The position numbers and the translations under genes are program-made. Shown in pieces: positions 8,153 through 14,820 of a stretch of DNA of 14,820 bases. How positions within the stretch are numbered: the stretch's first letter is position 1; every line of letters begins with the position of its first letter. The stretch covers positions 1-14,820 of the forward strand of contig SHMQ01000031.1 in assembly GCA_008534395.1 (NCBI GenBank). Reading direction: 5' to 3'. A model generated the notes under the pieces. The model was not told where the DNA came from. It searched no databases and saw only the letters and a list, made by a program, of their open reading frames with translations. The stretch comes from Candidatus Acidulodesulfobacterium acidiphilum (GTDB lineage Bacteria; SZUA-79; Acidulodesulfobacterales; Acidulodesulfobacteraceae).

Positions 8153-8599
8153 TTATCTCTTTTTGCAGATTATATCTTCCTTTTCAAGCTTTTTAACATA
8201 GGCTTTAACGGCTTCTTCGCCGAAAGGAAGAGAGTTTAAGTCGGAAACGGACTCCGGAAGAGGTTTTAACTTTACTATCCATCCTTTTCCGTACGGATCA
8301 ACATTTATAATATGAGAATCGTTTTCGAGCTCCTTATTTACCTCTGTTATTTCGCCGGCAAAAGGCATAGGAAAAGGACCTACGTATTTTCCGCTTTCTA
8401 TGGTAGCGGCGCTTTTTCCTTTTTTGATAATTTTTCCGACTGCCTTAACGTCTGCGTAAAGAATCTTACCCGCCAAAGACTGCGCAGGATCCGTCATTCC
8501 GAAAGTAAAAGTTCCGTCATTGTTTTTTCGACCCCAAACCTGATTCTCAATATCGTAATAGAGATCATCCGGTAAATTACATTCGTTAAAAATAGACAT
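8153..8599 (-). CDS. lbpA: GcvH-like lipoate-binding protein, LbpA type (second copy)
   Basis: This 148-residue lipoyl-domain protein of the GcvH fold has Lys71 in IESGKYVGPFPMPF as the expected lipoylation site. Glycine-cleavage H proteins normally have ESVKAxSD here; ESGK-x-VGP is the pattern I associate with LbpA, the lipoate-binding protein that works with sHdr in sulfur oxidation. GMTDPAQSLAGK and DPYGKGW are further fold signatures. Cys7 and Cys145 occupy the same places as Cys8 and Cys145 of the neighbouring paralogue. The start is ATG 8599 with GGAG 7-8 nt upstream. It lies 31 nt after the first lbpA-like gene and is coupled to lipS2. By eye it is roughly half identical to its neighbour, so the duplication is not recent. 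A role as a glycine-cleavage H protein is not excluded. Confidence 0.83.
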   Translation of the reverse strand: MSIFNECNLPDDLYYDIENQVWGRKNNDGTFTFGMTDPAQSLAGKILYADVKAVGKIIKKGKSAATIESGKYVGPFPMPFAGEITEVNKELENDSHIINVDPYGKGWIVKLKPLPESVSDLNSLPFGEEAVKAYVKKLEKEDIICKKR

Positions 8600-8630
8600 T
8601 TATATACTCCAATTTTTTTACAAATTTATT

Positions 8631-9071
8631 TTATTCGCATTTAATTCCGTCGGCTTCAATTTTTTTCTTGTATGCTTCTACCGCTTCTTTTCCGGTAAGC
8701 AGATTTTTTTTGTCTGCTTCTATGTTGTCGGCTTTAATCTTGCATACCCATCCTTTGCCGTAAGGGTCGGAATTTATTAAGGATACGGTTTTAACCGCCT
8801 CATCGTTTATTTCCGTTATTTCTCCTGAAAACGGAGCGGGGACGGGCCCGACGTATTTTCCGCTTTCTACCGTTGCGACCGACTTAAGCTGTGCTATCTT
8901 TTGGCCGACTTTTTTAGGAGTAAGGTATAAAAGTTTACCGGCTAAGCTTTGAGCTACGCTCGTCATTCCGACGGTCACTATTCCGTCGTCGCCTAATTTC
9001 CCCCAAACGTGTTTTTCTACGCTGTAGTATAAATCCTCCGGAATATCGCATCCGTTAATCTTGGACGGCAT
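8631..9071 (-). CDS. lbpA: GcvH-like lipoate-binding protein, LbpA type (first copy)
   Basis: This 146-residue GcvH-fold protein has Lys72 in VESGKYVGPVPAPFSGEITEIN as the predicted lipoyl-lysine. The N-terminal GCDIPEDLYYSVEKHVWG, the GMTSVAQSLAGK segment and DPYGKGW match the family. The ESGK-x-VGP context favours LbpA over glycine-cleavage GcvH. Cys8, Cys109-110 region (GWVCKIK) and Cys145 are extra thiols; Cys8 and Cys145 are shared with the second copy. It is the first gene of the lipoate operon: ATG at 9071, AGGAGG about 8 nt upstream, and a good sigma70-type promoter at 9128-9156. No sHdr gene is in the window, so its partner oxidoreductase is unknown. In known systems LbpA carries sulfane sulfur or sulfite-forming intermediates on its dithiolane. 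Confidence 0.85.
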   Translation of the reverse strand: MPSKINGCDIPEDLYYSVEKHVWGKLGDDGIVTVGMTSVAQSLAGKLLYLTPKKVGQKIAQLKSVATVESGKYVGPVPAPFSGEITEINDEAVKTVSLINSDPYGKGWVCKIKADNIEADKKNLLTGKEAVEAYKKKIEADGIKCE

Positions 9072-9127
9072 AATAAATTCCTCCTTAATTTTAATTTAAA
9101 TAAATTGCGTTTAATTTAATTAAATAT

Positions 9128-9156
9128 ATAATACTACAATTTTCTATTATTCTCAA
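9128..9156 (-). promoter_or_regulatory. Candidate sigma70 promoter of the lipoate operon
   Basis: On the minus strand, TTGAGA (9156-9151) and TATTAT (9133-9128) are separated by exactly 17 nt; each matches consensus at five of six positions. Transcription would start near 9121, giving a leader of about 50 nt before the lbpA ATG. No riboswitch-like structure is apparent in that leader. The promoter would drive lbpA-lbpA-lipS2-ligase-lipS1-osmC. Confidence 0.6.
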
Positions 9157-9205
9157 GTATACCTTTAATCCTGCAATAAAACAACAAAAACCCTCTTATA
9201 TACAG

Positions 9206-9292
9206 AAAAAGGTGTCAGATTAATTTTACGCAACATCTTTTATCGTTAATTGTTTCTTTTCGTATGCTTAAAATAAAATCTGACACCTTTTT
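9206..9292. repeat. Dispersed palindromic repeat, copy 3
   Basis: This 87 bp copy is in reverse orientation to copy 1, with outer arms extended to CAGAAAAAGG and CCTTTTTCTG. It lies 20 nt after the stop of the crotonase gene and about 50 nt upstream of the lbpA promoter. It therefore separates two transcription units, where its stem and T-run could end transcription of the efflux/crotonase unit. The core is asymmetric (TCGTTAATTGTTTCTTTTCG), so it is not a plain terminator palindrome. Confidence 0.9.
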
Positions 9293-9312
9293 CTGACGCT
9301 TTGATAGTATTT

Positions 9313-10074
9313 TTACAAAGAATCGCCGTAAAAATCTTTTACCGTTTTTTTCCAATCTTTACCTTCTTTTAAAATTTCCGAAAAAATTTCTTCGGCCGGA
9401 AGATGGTTGTTTTTTAAATAGTTTTTCCATAAATCTATAAATAATTTTTTCTTAAGCCTCAAAGAATCAACGGAAAGGTTCCTGAAATTTTCTATAAATC
9501 CGTTAACGCCTTTTTCAAAATTTTCCTCGCTAAAATAATCGGATATAAAATTAAACCTGAACATATCGTCTGCCGAATATATTTTAGAACTTAACAAAAT
9601 TTCTTTAGTTTTCTGCACTCCTATCAAAAAAGACAGCCTTAAAATAATATGGGATGGATACAATATGCCGTATTTAGAAGACAAATCCGCAAAAGAAGCT
9701 TTTTCCCCTGCAAGCCTGAAATCGCACGAAGAAACTATATCGAGTCCTATACCGCTAACGGCGCCGTTTATAATGCATATGACGGGCACTGCCGACTCGT
9801 AAATATGTTTAGTCAATACGTTAAGAAGAGTCACGTAATATCTTGCGCCTTCCCTGTCTAATCCCGCTATTTCTTTAATTTCCGGTCCGGTAGCAAAATA
9901 ATCGGGGTTAGCACTTTTAATCACAATAGCCTTTAAATCTATTTCTTTTTCTAAATTAGATTCTAATATTTTTATAAGTTCGTTTATTTCGGCGATATTA
10001 AATGAATTTTTACCGCCTAAATCCAAATCTATCTCTGCAATACAGCTGTTAGCGCAATTAAATTGTATAGGCAT
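9313..10074 (-). CDS. Crotonase-fold (enoyl-CoA hydratase/isomerase) family protein lacking usual catalytic glutamates
   Basis: This 253-residue protein has the crotonase fold, whose members act on acyl-CoA thioesters through an oxyanion hole. The first oxyanion segment is FATGPEIKEIA (residues 60-70) and the second is NGAVSGIGLDIVSSCD (103-118). In true hydratases two glutamates do catalysis. The first position is Asp112 here (GIGLD), and the second aligns with Ser132 (FADLSSKYG replaces the usual FxxPEvxlG). Hydratase activity is therefore unlikely; an isomerase, a different CoA reaction, or a binding role remains possible. The ATG at 10074 has a GAGG ribosome binding site 8 nt upstream. 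It lies 68 nt after the RND permease stop and may be co-transcribed with it. Repeat copy 3 follows. A link to the lipoate genes via octanoyl-CoA is speculation. Confidence 0.85.
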   Translation of the reverse strand: MPIQFNCANSCIAEIDLDLGGKNSFNIAEINELIKILESNLEKEIDLKAIVIKSANPDYFATGPEIKEIAGLDREGARYYVTLLNVLTKHIYESAVPVICIINGAVSGIGLDIVSSCDFRLAGEKASFADLSSKYGILYPSHIILRLSFLIGVQKTKEILLSSKIYSADDMFRFNFISDYFSEENFEKGVNGFIENFRNLSVDSLRLKKKLFIDLWKNYLKNNHLPAEEIFSEILKEGKDWKKTVKDFYGDSL

Positions 10075-10142
10075 AATAATAACCTCGATGTTTTAAAATA
10101 ATATTTAATTTAATTTTACATATATTTCAAAAATTTAATATT

Positions 10143-13100
10143 TTACAGATTATCGTGAATATCTTCTTTATGCCACCTTCTCCCTTCTATCATATAATAG
10201 AGCACGGGAATAACGATAAGCGTAAGCGTAGTGGAAGCAATCATTCCGAAAATAAGCGCCCATGCCAGACCGTTCCAAACCGGATCCGTTACCAATATAG
10301 CCGAACCGAATACTACTGCAAGGGCAGTTATAATAATTGGTCTTGCCCTCATTGACCCGGCCGCTACGAGCGAATCTATTATATTATATCCTTCTTTTTT
10401 TCTGTCGTTGATAAATTCAAGCAGAAGAAGCGAATTTCTTATAACTATGCCGGACAGCGCAATAGCGCCTATCATAGAAGTTGCCGTAAAATAAACGCCT
10501 ATTAAACCGAAACCCGGCATTATCCCTATCATTTCAAGAGGTATAGCTCCCATAAGTATTAAAGGTATTATAAAAGAACCGGTGTAACCTACCAGCAATA
10601 TATAAATAAGCAAAATTGCTATTCCCATAGCCGCGCCGAGCTGGGCAAAAACTTTAAGCGTCAGATGCCATTCGCCTCCCCAGCGGATTCTATAGCCTGT
10701 CGGCAGAGGGTGCTTTAGAAAATGAAGAAAAAGATCTAAGTTCGCATACATAGGGCTTCTCTTGACTACTTTTCCGTAAACATAAACTACGGATTTTAAA
10801 TCTCTCTGGTATATCATATTATGAAGGTAGCCGCGTTTTATTTTTACGACGGAATTTAAAGGCACTAATCTACCTGCATACGGCGCATAAATCCATAACG
10901 AAGACAACGCATTTACGTCCGTCCTGAAATCGTCCGGCATTCTCAAAAATATATCGTCCTGATGTAAATGCCCTTTTTTGTGTATAGTTCCGACGCTCAT
11001 GCCATTATTCAAAATATAAACCGACTGGGCTATCATTTGCGTCGTTATTCCCATAAGAGCGGCTTTTCTTCTTCTTATGATAAGCATTATCTTTCTGATG
11101 CGCTTTTTATAAGAAGAATTTACGTCGGTAACGCCCCTCGTTTTTTTCATCCTCGCTTCCACTATTTTAGAAAGCTTTTCCTGCTTTTTATAATTATTGC
11201 CGTATATTTCGGCGACGATAGTGGACTTAACCGGAGGTCCCGGCGGACTTTCCAGTACTTTTACGTCGGCATCGTATTTTTTTCCTATCTTATGAACTAC
11301 GGGAAGTATATTAAGCACAAGCTGATGCGACGAAGTGCTCCTTTTGTCTTTATTTATTAAATTAACCCTTATTTCGGAATACCAGCTTGTATTCCTGAAA
11401 TTTGCGCCTCTCAAAAGGCCGGAAAAATCTATTACCGAAGGCGTGCCTACCGTAATTACGTAATTTTTTACCTGTTTTATACTTTTTAAATAATTTACTA
11501 TGTGCATCGTAGCGATATTTGTAGATTCAAACGTAGAACCAGGACGTTTATTGACCGTAATTAAAAAAGTATTCGTATTTGCTACCGGTAGCATTTTAAA
11601 TTTAACAATTTTTAAAACGGGGAGCGACATTGCCAAAATAAATAAAATTATTATAACCGACATAAAAATATATCTTTTCTTTTTGCTCGACAGCAGGGGT
11701 TTTAATATTCTTGCATATAATCCGGAATTAACGTCTTTCCCTTCTTCTTTTAATTCTTTTTTCCTTAAAAGAGCCATTCCCTTTTCGTTTGCCATCAGCT
11801 TAAGATAGAACCATGGAACTATCGTAAGGGCTACAAATAAAGAAACCAGCATTGCAATAGGTACGTTAAAAGGAATAGGCCTCATATAAGGACCCATCAT
11901 TCCTGTTACGAAAAGCATGGGAATAAAAGAAGCTATAACTGCAAGAGTTGCAAAAAAATTAGGATTTCCTATTTCATTTACAGCGTCCACGGCATAAGTC
12001 GGAAGGACGTTTCTTTCACGAGAAAAAACTCTCTCTATGTTGTCTATAACTACTATCGCGTTATCGACTAAAAGTCCCAAAGAAAGAATAAGGGCAAAAA
12101 GCGTAATCCTGTTCAACGTCTGGTGAAATATATATGCAATGCCGAGGGTTAAAAACAGCATAAGCGGAATAGTAAAAGCTACTATAAAAGCTTCTCTCCA
12201 GCCCAGTATTAGCAGAAGCAGGACTATTACGATAATTATGCTTATAATAAGATGAAACAGCAGTTTATTTACTGCATTATTCGCCTTTTTGCCGTCGTTT
12301 CTCGTTATAGTATAATGAACTCCTGCCGGCAGGCTTGTTTCGGCTATTTTGTGAAACTTTGCAAGAACGTTATCGACGACGGTAACCGCATTTTTGCCCC
12401 TTCTTTTAGCTATTGCGATAGTAACCGCCGGATAAACGCCTTTAGCGTCTTTTATTATTCTGTCGTTTGCGTTAATTTTCCTGTAATAACCGCCGAATCC
12501 TATTTCGGATAAAAAATTTAAAGGTTTATATGAAGATTTAACCTTTGCTACGTCTTTTAAATAAACCGGCCTGCCGTTATAAACCGATATTATAAAATTT
12601 TTAACAGACCTTGCGCGGTGAAAATATCCGCCTGCGGTGATAAATGTTTTTTTATTGTCGTTTCTTAAAAAACCTGCCGGCATATTAACGTTCGTATTTT
12701 TAAGCTCCTGCGCTATCATAAGCGGAGAAACGTTATATGCGGCCATTTTTACTGGATTAAGATAAACGTTCAGCTGTTTATATCTAGCTCCGTTTAAAGA
12801 GGTTACGCCCGTTCCCTCGACGGAGTCTAATTTATCCAATATTCTGCCTGCTATGGTCGTCAGATATCCCGCATCGTATTTTTTGCTCCATAGCGTAATA
12901 TTAAGAATAGGAACATGATTTACGTCGATAGGCTTTATAAGCGGACGCATAACTCCTTTTGGAATTTCATCTAAGTTTGAAAAGACTTTATTATAAATAT
13001 CGACGAGGCTTTTATCGCGGCTTGCATTGACGTGAAACTGCACGGTCACTATAGACTCTGAATTCATGGATATAGAATAAACATGCTTTACTCCAGGAAT

Positions 13101-13334
13101 CTGCCACATTTTTCTTTCTAAAGGCTTTGTGACTAAATTTTTAACCTGCTCTGCGCTTGCTCCGGGAAATCTTACTATTACGTTGGCGGCTGGAACAATA
13201 ATCTGCGGATTATACTGCCTCGGCGTCAACATAACCGCTATTATTCCGAAACCTATTATGAATAATATGAGAAGTAAAGTGATTTTATTTTCTATAAAAT
13301 ATTCGGTAATTTTAGCGCTGAAATTCTTATTCAT
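10143..13334 (-). CDS. RND efflux permease (AcrB/HAE-like superfamily)
   Basis: This 1063-residue inner-membrane pump subunit is full length for the family. A first membrane helix (residues about 18-36) is followed by TPRQYNPQIIVP and FPGASAEQVKNLVTKPLE, standard N-terminal RND signatures. Two large periplasmic halves alternate with helix clusters around 355-530 and 880-1050. The TM4 proton-relay motif reads LGLLVDNAIVVIDNIER: Asp424 is kept, and the second Asp of AcrB is Asn425. The TM10 motif is GIVIRNSLLLLEF, with Arg966 in place of AcrB Lys940. These variants occur in other RND subfamilies, so it is probably active. The substrate (drugs, metals or solvents) cannot be told from sequence. 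ATG at 13334 has AAAGGAG about 12 nt upstream. The adaptor gene precedes it; no outer-membrane TolC-like gene is in the window. Confidence 0.94.
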   Translation of the reverse strand: MNKNFSAKITEYFIENKITLLLILFIIGFGIIAVMLTPRQYNPQIIVPAANVIVRFPGASAEQVKNLVTKPLERKMWQIPGVKHVYSISMNSESIVTVQFHVNASRDKSLVDIYNKVFSNLDEIPKGVMRPLIKPIDVNHVPILNITLWSKKYDAGYLTTIAGRILDKLDSVEGTGVTSLNGARYKQLNVYLNPVKMAAYNVSPLMIAQELKNTNVNMPAGFLRNDNKKTFITAGGYFHRARSVKNFIISVYNGRPVYLKDVAKVKSSYKPLNFLSEIGFGGYYRKINANDRIIKDAKGVYPAVTIAIAKRRGKNAVTVVDNVLAKFHKIAETSLPAGVHYTITRNDGKKANNAVNKLLFHLIISIIIVIVLLLLILGWREAFIVAFTIPLMLFLTLGIAYIFHQTLNRITLFALILSLGLLVDNAIVVIDNIERVFSRERNVLPTYAVDAVNEIGNPNFFATLAVIASFIPMLFVTGMMGPYMRPIPFNVPIAMLVSLFVALTIVPWFYLKLMANEKGMALLRKKELKEEGKDVNSGLYARILKPLLSSKKKRYIFMSVIIILFILAMSLPVLKIVKFKMLPVANTNTFLITVNKRPGSTFESTNIATMHIVNYLKSIKQVKNYVITVGTPSVIDFSGLLRGANFRNTSWYSEIRVNLINKDKRSTSSHQLVLNILPVVHKIGKKYDADVKVLESPPGPPVKSTIVAEIYGNNYKKQEKLSKIVEARMKKTRGVTDVNSSYKKRIRKIMLIIRRRKAALMGITTQMIAQSVYILNNGMSVGTIHKKGHLHQDDIFLRMPDDFRTDVNALSSLWIYAPYAGRLVPLNSVVKIKRGYLHNMIYQRDLKSVVYVYGKVVKRSPMYANLDLFLHFLKHPLPTGYRIRWGGEWHLTLKVFAQLGAAMGIAILLIYILLVGYTGSFIIPLILMGAIPLEMIGIMPGFGLIGVYFTATSMIGAIALSGIVIRNSLLLLEFINDRKKEGYNIIDSLVAAGSMRARPIIITALAVVFGSAILVTDPVWNGLAWALIFGMIASTTLTLIVIPVLYYMIEGRRWHKEDIHDNL

Positions 13335-13384
13335 CTATTTATAAAACTCCTTTTATTTCTTTTATTCCTTTTAAATTAATGCCT

Positions 13385-13433
13385 TTATCTCAGGGTTGCC
13401 GGTTTATTTGCCGCTTCAATTTTTATGCGTTTA
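13385..13433 (-). other. Possible lost C-terminal extension of the adaptor (+1 frame)
   Basis: The adaptor ends GAC TTT TAA. Skipping one T of the four-T run opens a frame of 15 more codons (KRIKIEAANKPATLR) ending at TAA 13387-13385. The stretch is clearly GC-richer than true spacers in this window and uses codons typical of its genes. It may be a frameshift remnant, a sequencing homopolymer error, or chance. Confidence 0.35.
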
Positions 13434-14486
13434 AAAGTCTGGAGTTACGTAATCGCCGATATCTATTTTATTTAATTTTCCGGTTATAACCGTCATTCCT
13501 GGATTTAATCCGTTTAAAATTACTACGAATTTTTTCTTATAAACCCGTCCTTTCTTTATAGGCTGGAACATAACCTGTCCTGATTTATCGGCGATATATA
13601 CCCCTGTTATGCCTAACCTTCTGACTACGGCGTTTTTAGGAACTATCAAAGCCTTTTCGGCGCCTATTTTAAAATAAGCTACCCCGTACATTCCCGGCAT
13701 AAGCCCGTCCATATGAGATTTTGCTATGGATATCCTTACTAAAACAGAATGCGAATAAGGATTTGCAGAACGTACGACCGATATTATTTTTCCTTTTATA
13801 GTCTTATTTATAGACGAAAATTTCAGATTTGCCGTCTCGCCGTTTTTAATTTTATCGTAATATTTAACGTTCACGGAAGTTTTGAATTCCAAATTTTTAA
13901 CCCCCTGTATCATAAGGAGCATCTGCCCGGGAGCAACCAGATCGCCCATTGAAACGTTCTTTTTAACGATAATTCCGTTTATAGGCGAATCTATGTTTTT
14001 ATAATTCAAATAACTTCCTGCTTCGTTAAGATCAGCCTTTGCAACGTTATACTGCATAAGCGTATTGTCGTATGTCTGGCGCGAAACCGAATTTTCTGAA
14101 TATAATCTTTTAATTCTGTCGTAAGTTTTTTTTGCATTGACAAATCCGGCTTTAGCGGCATAATATTTTGAAGCGATTTCCGGCGCGCTTAATTTTAATA
14201 AAATCTCTCCCCTGTTAACCGGCTGACCCTGATGAACGTCGTCCATAATCACGTAACCCATTATATGCGCGGAAATAACCGTATTGTTTAAAGAATCGGT
14301 ATTACCCGGAGATTTAAGAAAATTAGGCATCGAAATATATTTAGTCTTGTATGCGGCGACCGATATTTTATTTTCGGTTTTTTCTTTATAAACCGATTTT
14401 TCCGAACATCCGCTTAACGATAATGATAAAAGCGACGTTATAAAAGTTGTAATTAAAATACCGTAAAATATTCTTTTTTTTCTCAT
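13431..14486 (-). CDS. RND periplasmic adaptor (membrane fusion) lipoprotein
   Basis: This 351-residue HlyD/AcrA-type adaptor links the RND permease to an outer-membrane channel. It starts with a lipoprotein signal peptide: Lys/Arg-rich MRKKR, a hydrophobic stretch, and lipobox LSGC with Cys27 as the lipidated residue. A biotinyl-lipoyl-like hairpin domain is split around a coiled-coil: VISAHIMGYV and VHQGQPVNRGEILLKL before, then NIDSPINGIIVKKNVSMGDLVAPGQMLLMI after. Residues about 105-160 form the alpha-helical hairpin. A beta-barrel and membrane-proximal domain follow to the end. ATG at 14486 has GGGAG 6 nt upstream. The gap to the permease gene is 96 nt, longer than expected for an operon pair, and part of it looks coding in the +1 frame (13385-13433), so the original protein may have been longer. 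Confidence 0.93.
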   Translation of the reverse strand: MRKKRIFYGILITTFITSLLSLSLSGCSEKSVYKEKTENKISVAAYKTKYISMPNFLKSPGNTDSLNNTVISAHIMGYVIMDDVHQGQPVNRGEILLKLSAPEIASKYYAAKAGFVNAKKTYDRIKRLYSENSVSRQTYDNTLMQYNVAKADLNEAGSYLNYKNIDSPINGIIVKKNVSMGDLVAPGQMLLMIQGVKNLEFKTSVNVKYYDKIKNGETANLKFSSINKTIKGKIISVVRSANPYSHSVLVRISIAKSHMDGLMPGMYGVAYFKIGAEKALIVPKNAVVRRLGITGVYIADKSGQVMFQPIKKGRVYKKKFVVILNGLNPGMTVITGKLNKIDIGDYVTPDF

Positions 14487-14820
14487 CGACTGCTCCCTTT
14501 TAATATCTTATTTTCGCAATTCCGAAATTTATAAGCCAAATCCCGATTTAGGATTTTATATTCTGGATAAGCCGTCTAAATACCTACGGCTCATCCAGAA
14601 TTAATTATAACTGGAATACTTAAAACAGTTTCTAAATCGAGATTAGGGTATAATATTTATATTGATTATTTTTTGCGCATTAATAATATATAATATCATA
14701 TATATGAATATCAATATATAATAATATTATCATTTTTGCATATTAAATATCAACCTTTTTTTGCAAAATTTACAACGTCGAAGGCTGGGAGGTATATAGC
14801 AAGGATAATAAATAAAACGG
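14487..14820. other. AT-rich upstream region of the efflux operon
   Basis: No gene is firmly supported in these 334 bases. They hold the adaptor ribosome binding site, a nested inverted repeat (14540-14643), an extremely AT-rich tract (about 14645-14750) with repeated TATA and TCAATAT runs, and a GC-richer end from about 14775. On the minus strand TTGATA (14753-14748) and GATAAT (14731-14726), 16 nt apart, form a possible promoter for the efflux genes. On the plus strand a frame is open from about 14736 to the right edge (ending KAGRYIARIINKT), which might be the start of a divergent gene. I could not confirm it: there is no good start or ribosome binding site. Confidence 0.5.
14540..14643. 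repeat. Nested inverted repeat before the efflux operon
   Basis: The inner hairpin, 14561-14600, pairs TTCTGGATAAGCCGT with ACGGCTCATCCAGAA (14 of 15 pairs) around a 10 nt loop. Outer arms ATCCCGATTTAG (14540-14551) and CTAAATCGAGAT (14632-14643) match at 11 of 12. It lies 54-157 nt before the adaptor start. It could be an operator, a leader structure that controls the efflux genes, or a terminator of an unseen gene, though neither side has a strong T-run. Confidence 0.75.

Noticed and set aside
8153-9071. Reading both GcvH-like genes as glycine-cleavage H proteins
   Set aside because: The lipoylation context is ESGKYVGP rather than ESVKAxSD, no gcvT or gcvP is adjacent, and the neighbours are lipoate assembly genes. 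It is not fully excluded.
9072-9121. A riboswitch in the lbpA leader
   Set aside because: The predicted leader is only about 50 nt, extremely AT-rich, and has no stable hairpin or known motif.
1830-9292. The three similar repeats as a CRISPR array
   Set aside because: They are kilobases apart, in both orientations, palindromic throughout, and have no spacer pattern or cas genes.
10075-10142. A separate promoter for the crotonase gene
   Set aside because: TTGAAA is present but no acceptable -10 box lies at the right spacing; read-through from the permease gene is equally likely.
10968-11360. A 130-codon plus-strand frame opposite the RND permease
   Set aside because: It is a shadow of the permease gene; its translation is Tyr/Phe/His-rich without recognisable features.
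14736-14820. Start of a divergent plus-strand gene at the right edge
   Set aside because: The frame is open and the last residues look protein-like, but only a TTG start without a ribosome binding site is available and too little is visible to judge.

Overview
The window is an AT-rich, gene-dense stretch from what looks like a Gram-negative bacterium: it carries an RND efflux pump whose adaptor is a lipoprotein, and FtsH. All confidently called genes read on the minus strand. Gene spacers are very AT-rich, several starts are TTG (ftsH, tilS, osmC-like), and ribosome binding sites are mostly clear. The genes for sulfur-oxidiser-type lipoate-binding proteins and two-component lipoyl synthases suggest a sulfur-metabolising lineage. 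An acidophilic deltaproteobacterium-like group is my guess, but there is no rRNA or other marker here to fix the taxon.

Layout, in the direction of transcription (right to left). (1) 14487-14820: AT-rich upstream region with a nested inverted repeat and a possible promoter. (2) 14486-10143: periplasmic adaptor lipoprotein and RND permease, an efflux pair. (3) 10074-9313: a crotonase-fold protein that lacks the usual catalytic glutamates. (4) 9156-3793: a promoter followed by two tandem GcvH-like lipoate-binding proteins (LbpA type), a radical SAM enzyme (LipS2-like), a lipoate-protein ligase fused to a Cys-rich DUF116-like domain, a second radical SAM enzyme (LipS1-like) and an OsmC-like protein. 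(5) 3717-1941: a small 52-residue ORF and tilS. (6) 1723-1: ftsH, running off the left edge.

Block 4 is the centre of interest. It reads as a complete lipoate assembly line next to its own carriers. The ligase would attach octanoate or lipoate to Lys72/Lys71 of the two LbpA-like proteins, and the two radical SAM enzymes would each insert one sulfur. This is the LipS1/LipS2-sLpl(AB) route, known from archaea and from bacteria with the sHdr sulfur-oxidation pathway. No LipA, LipB, sHdr or glycine-cleavage P/T gene is visible in the window. The DUF116-like fusion and the terminal OsmC-like gene are the least expected parts.

Three copies of an 87-88 bp imperfect palindrome (1830-1917, 7030-7117, 9206-9292) lie 20-31 nt after the stop codons of tilS, lipS2 and the crotonase gene. 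One is inside the lipoate operon. They look like a small non-autonomous mobile or REP/MITE-like repeat that can fold into a terminator-like hairpin.
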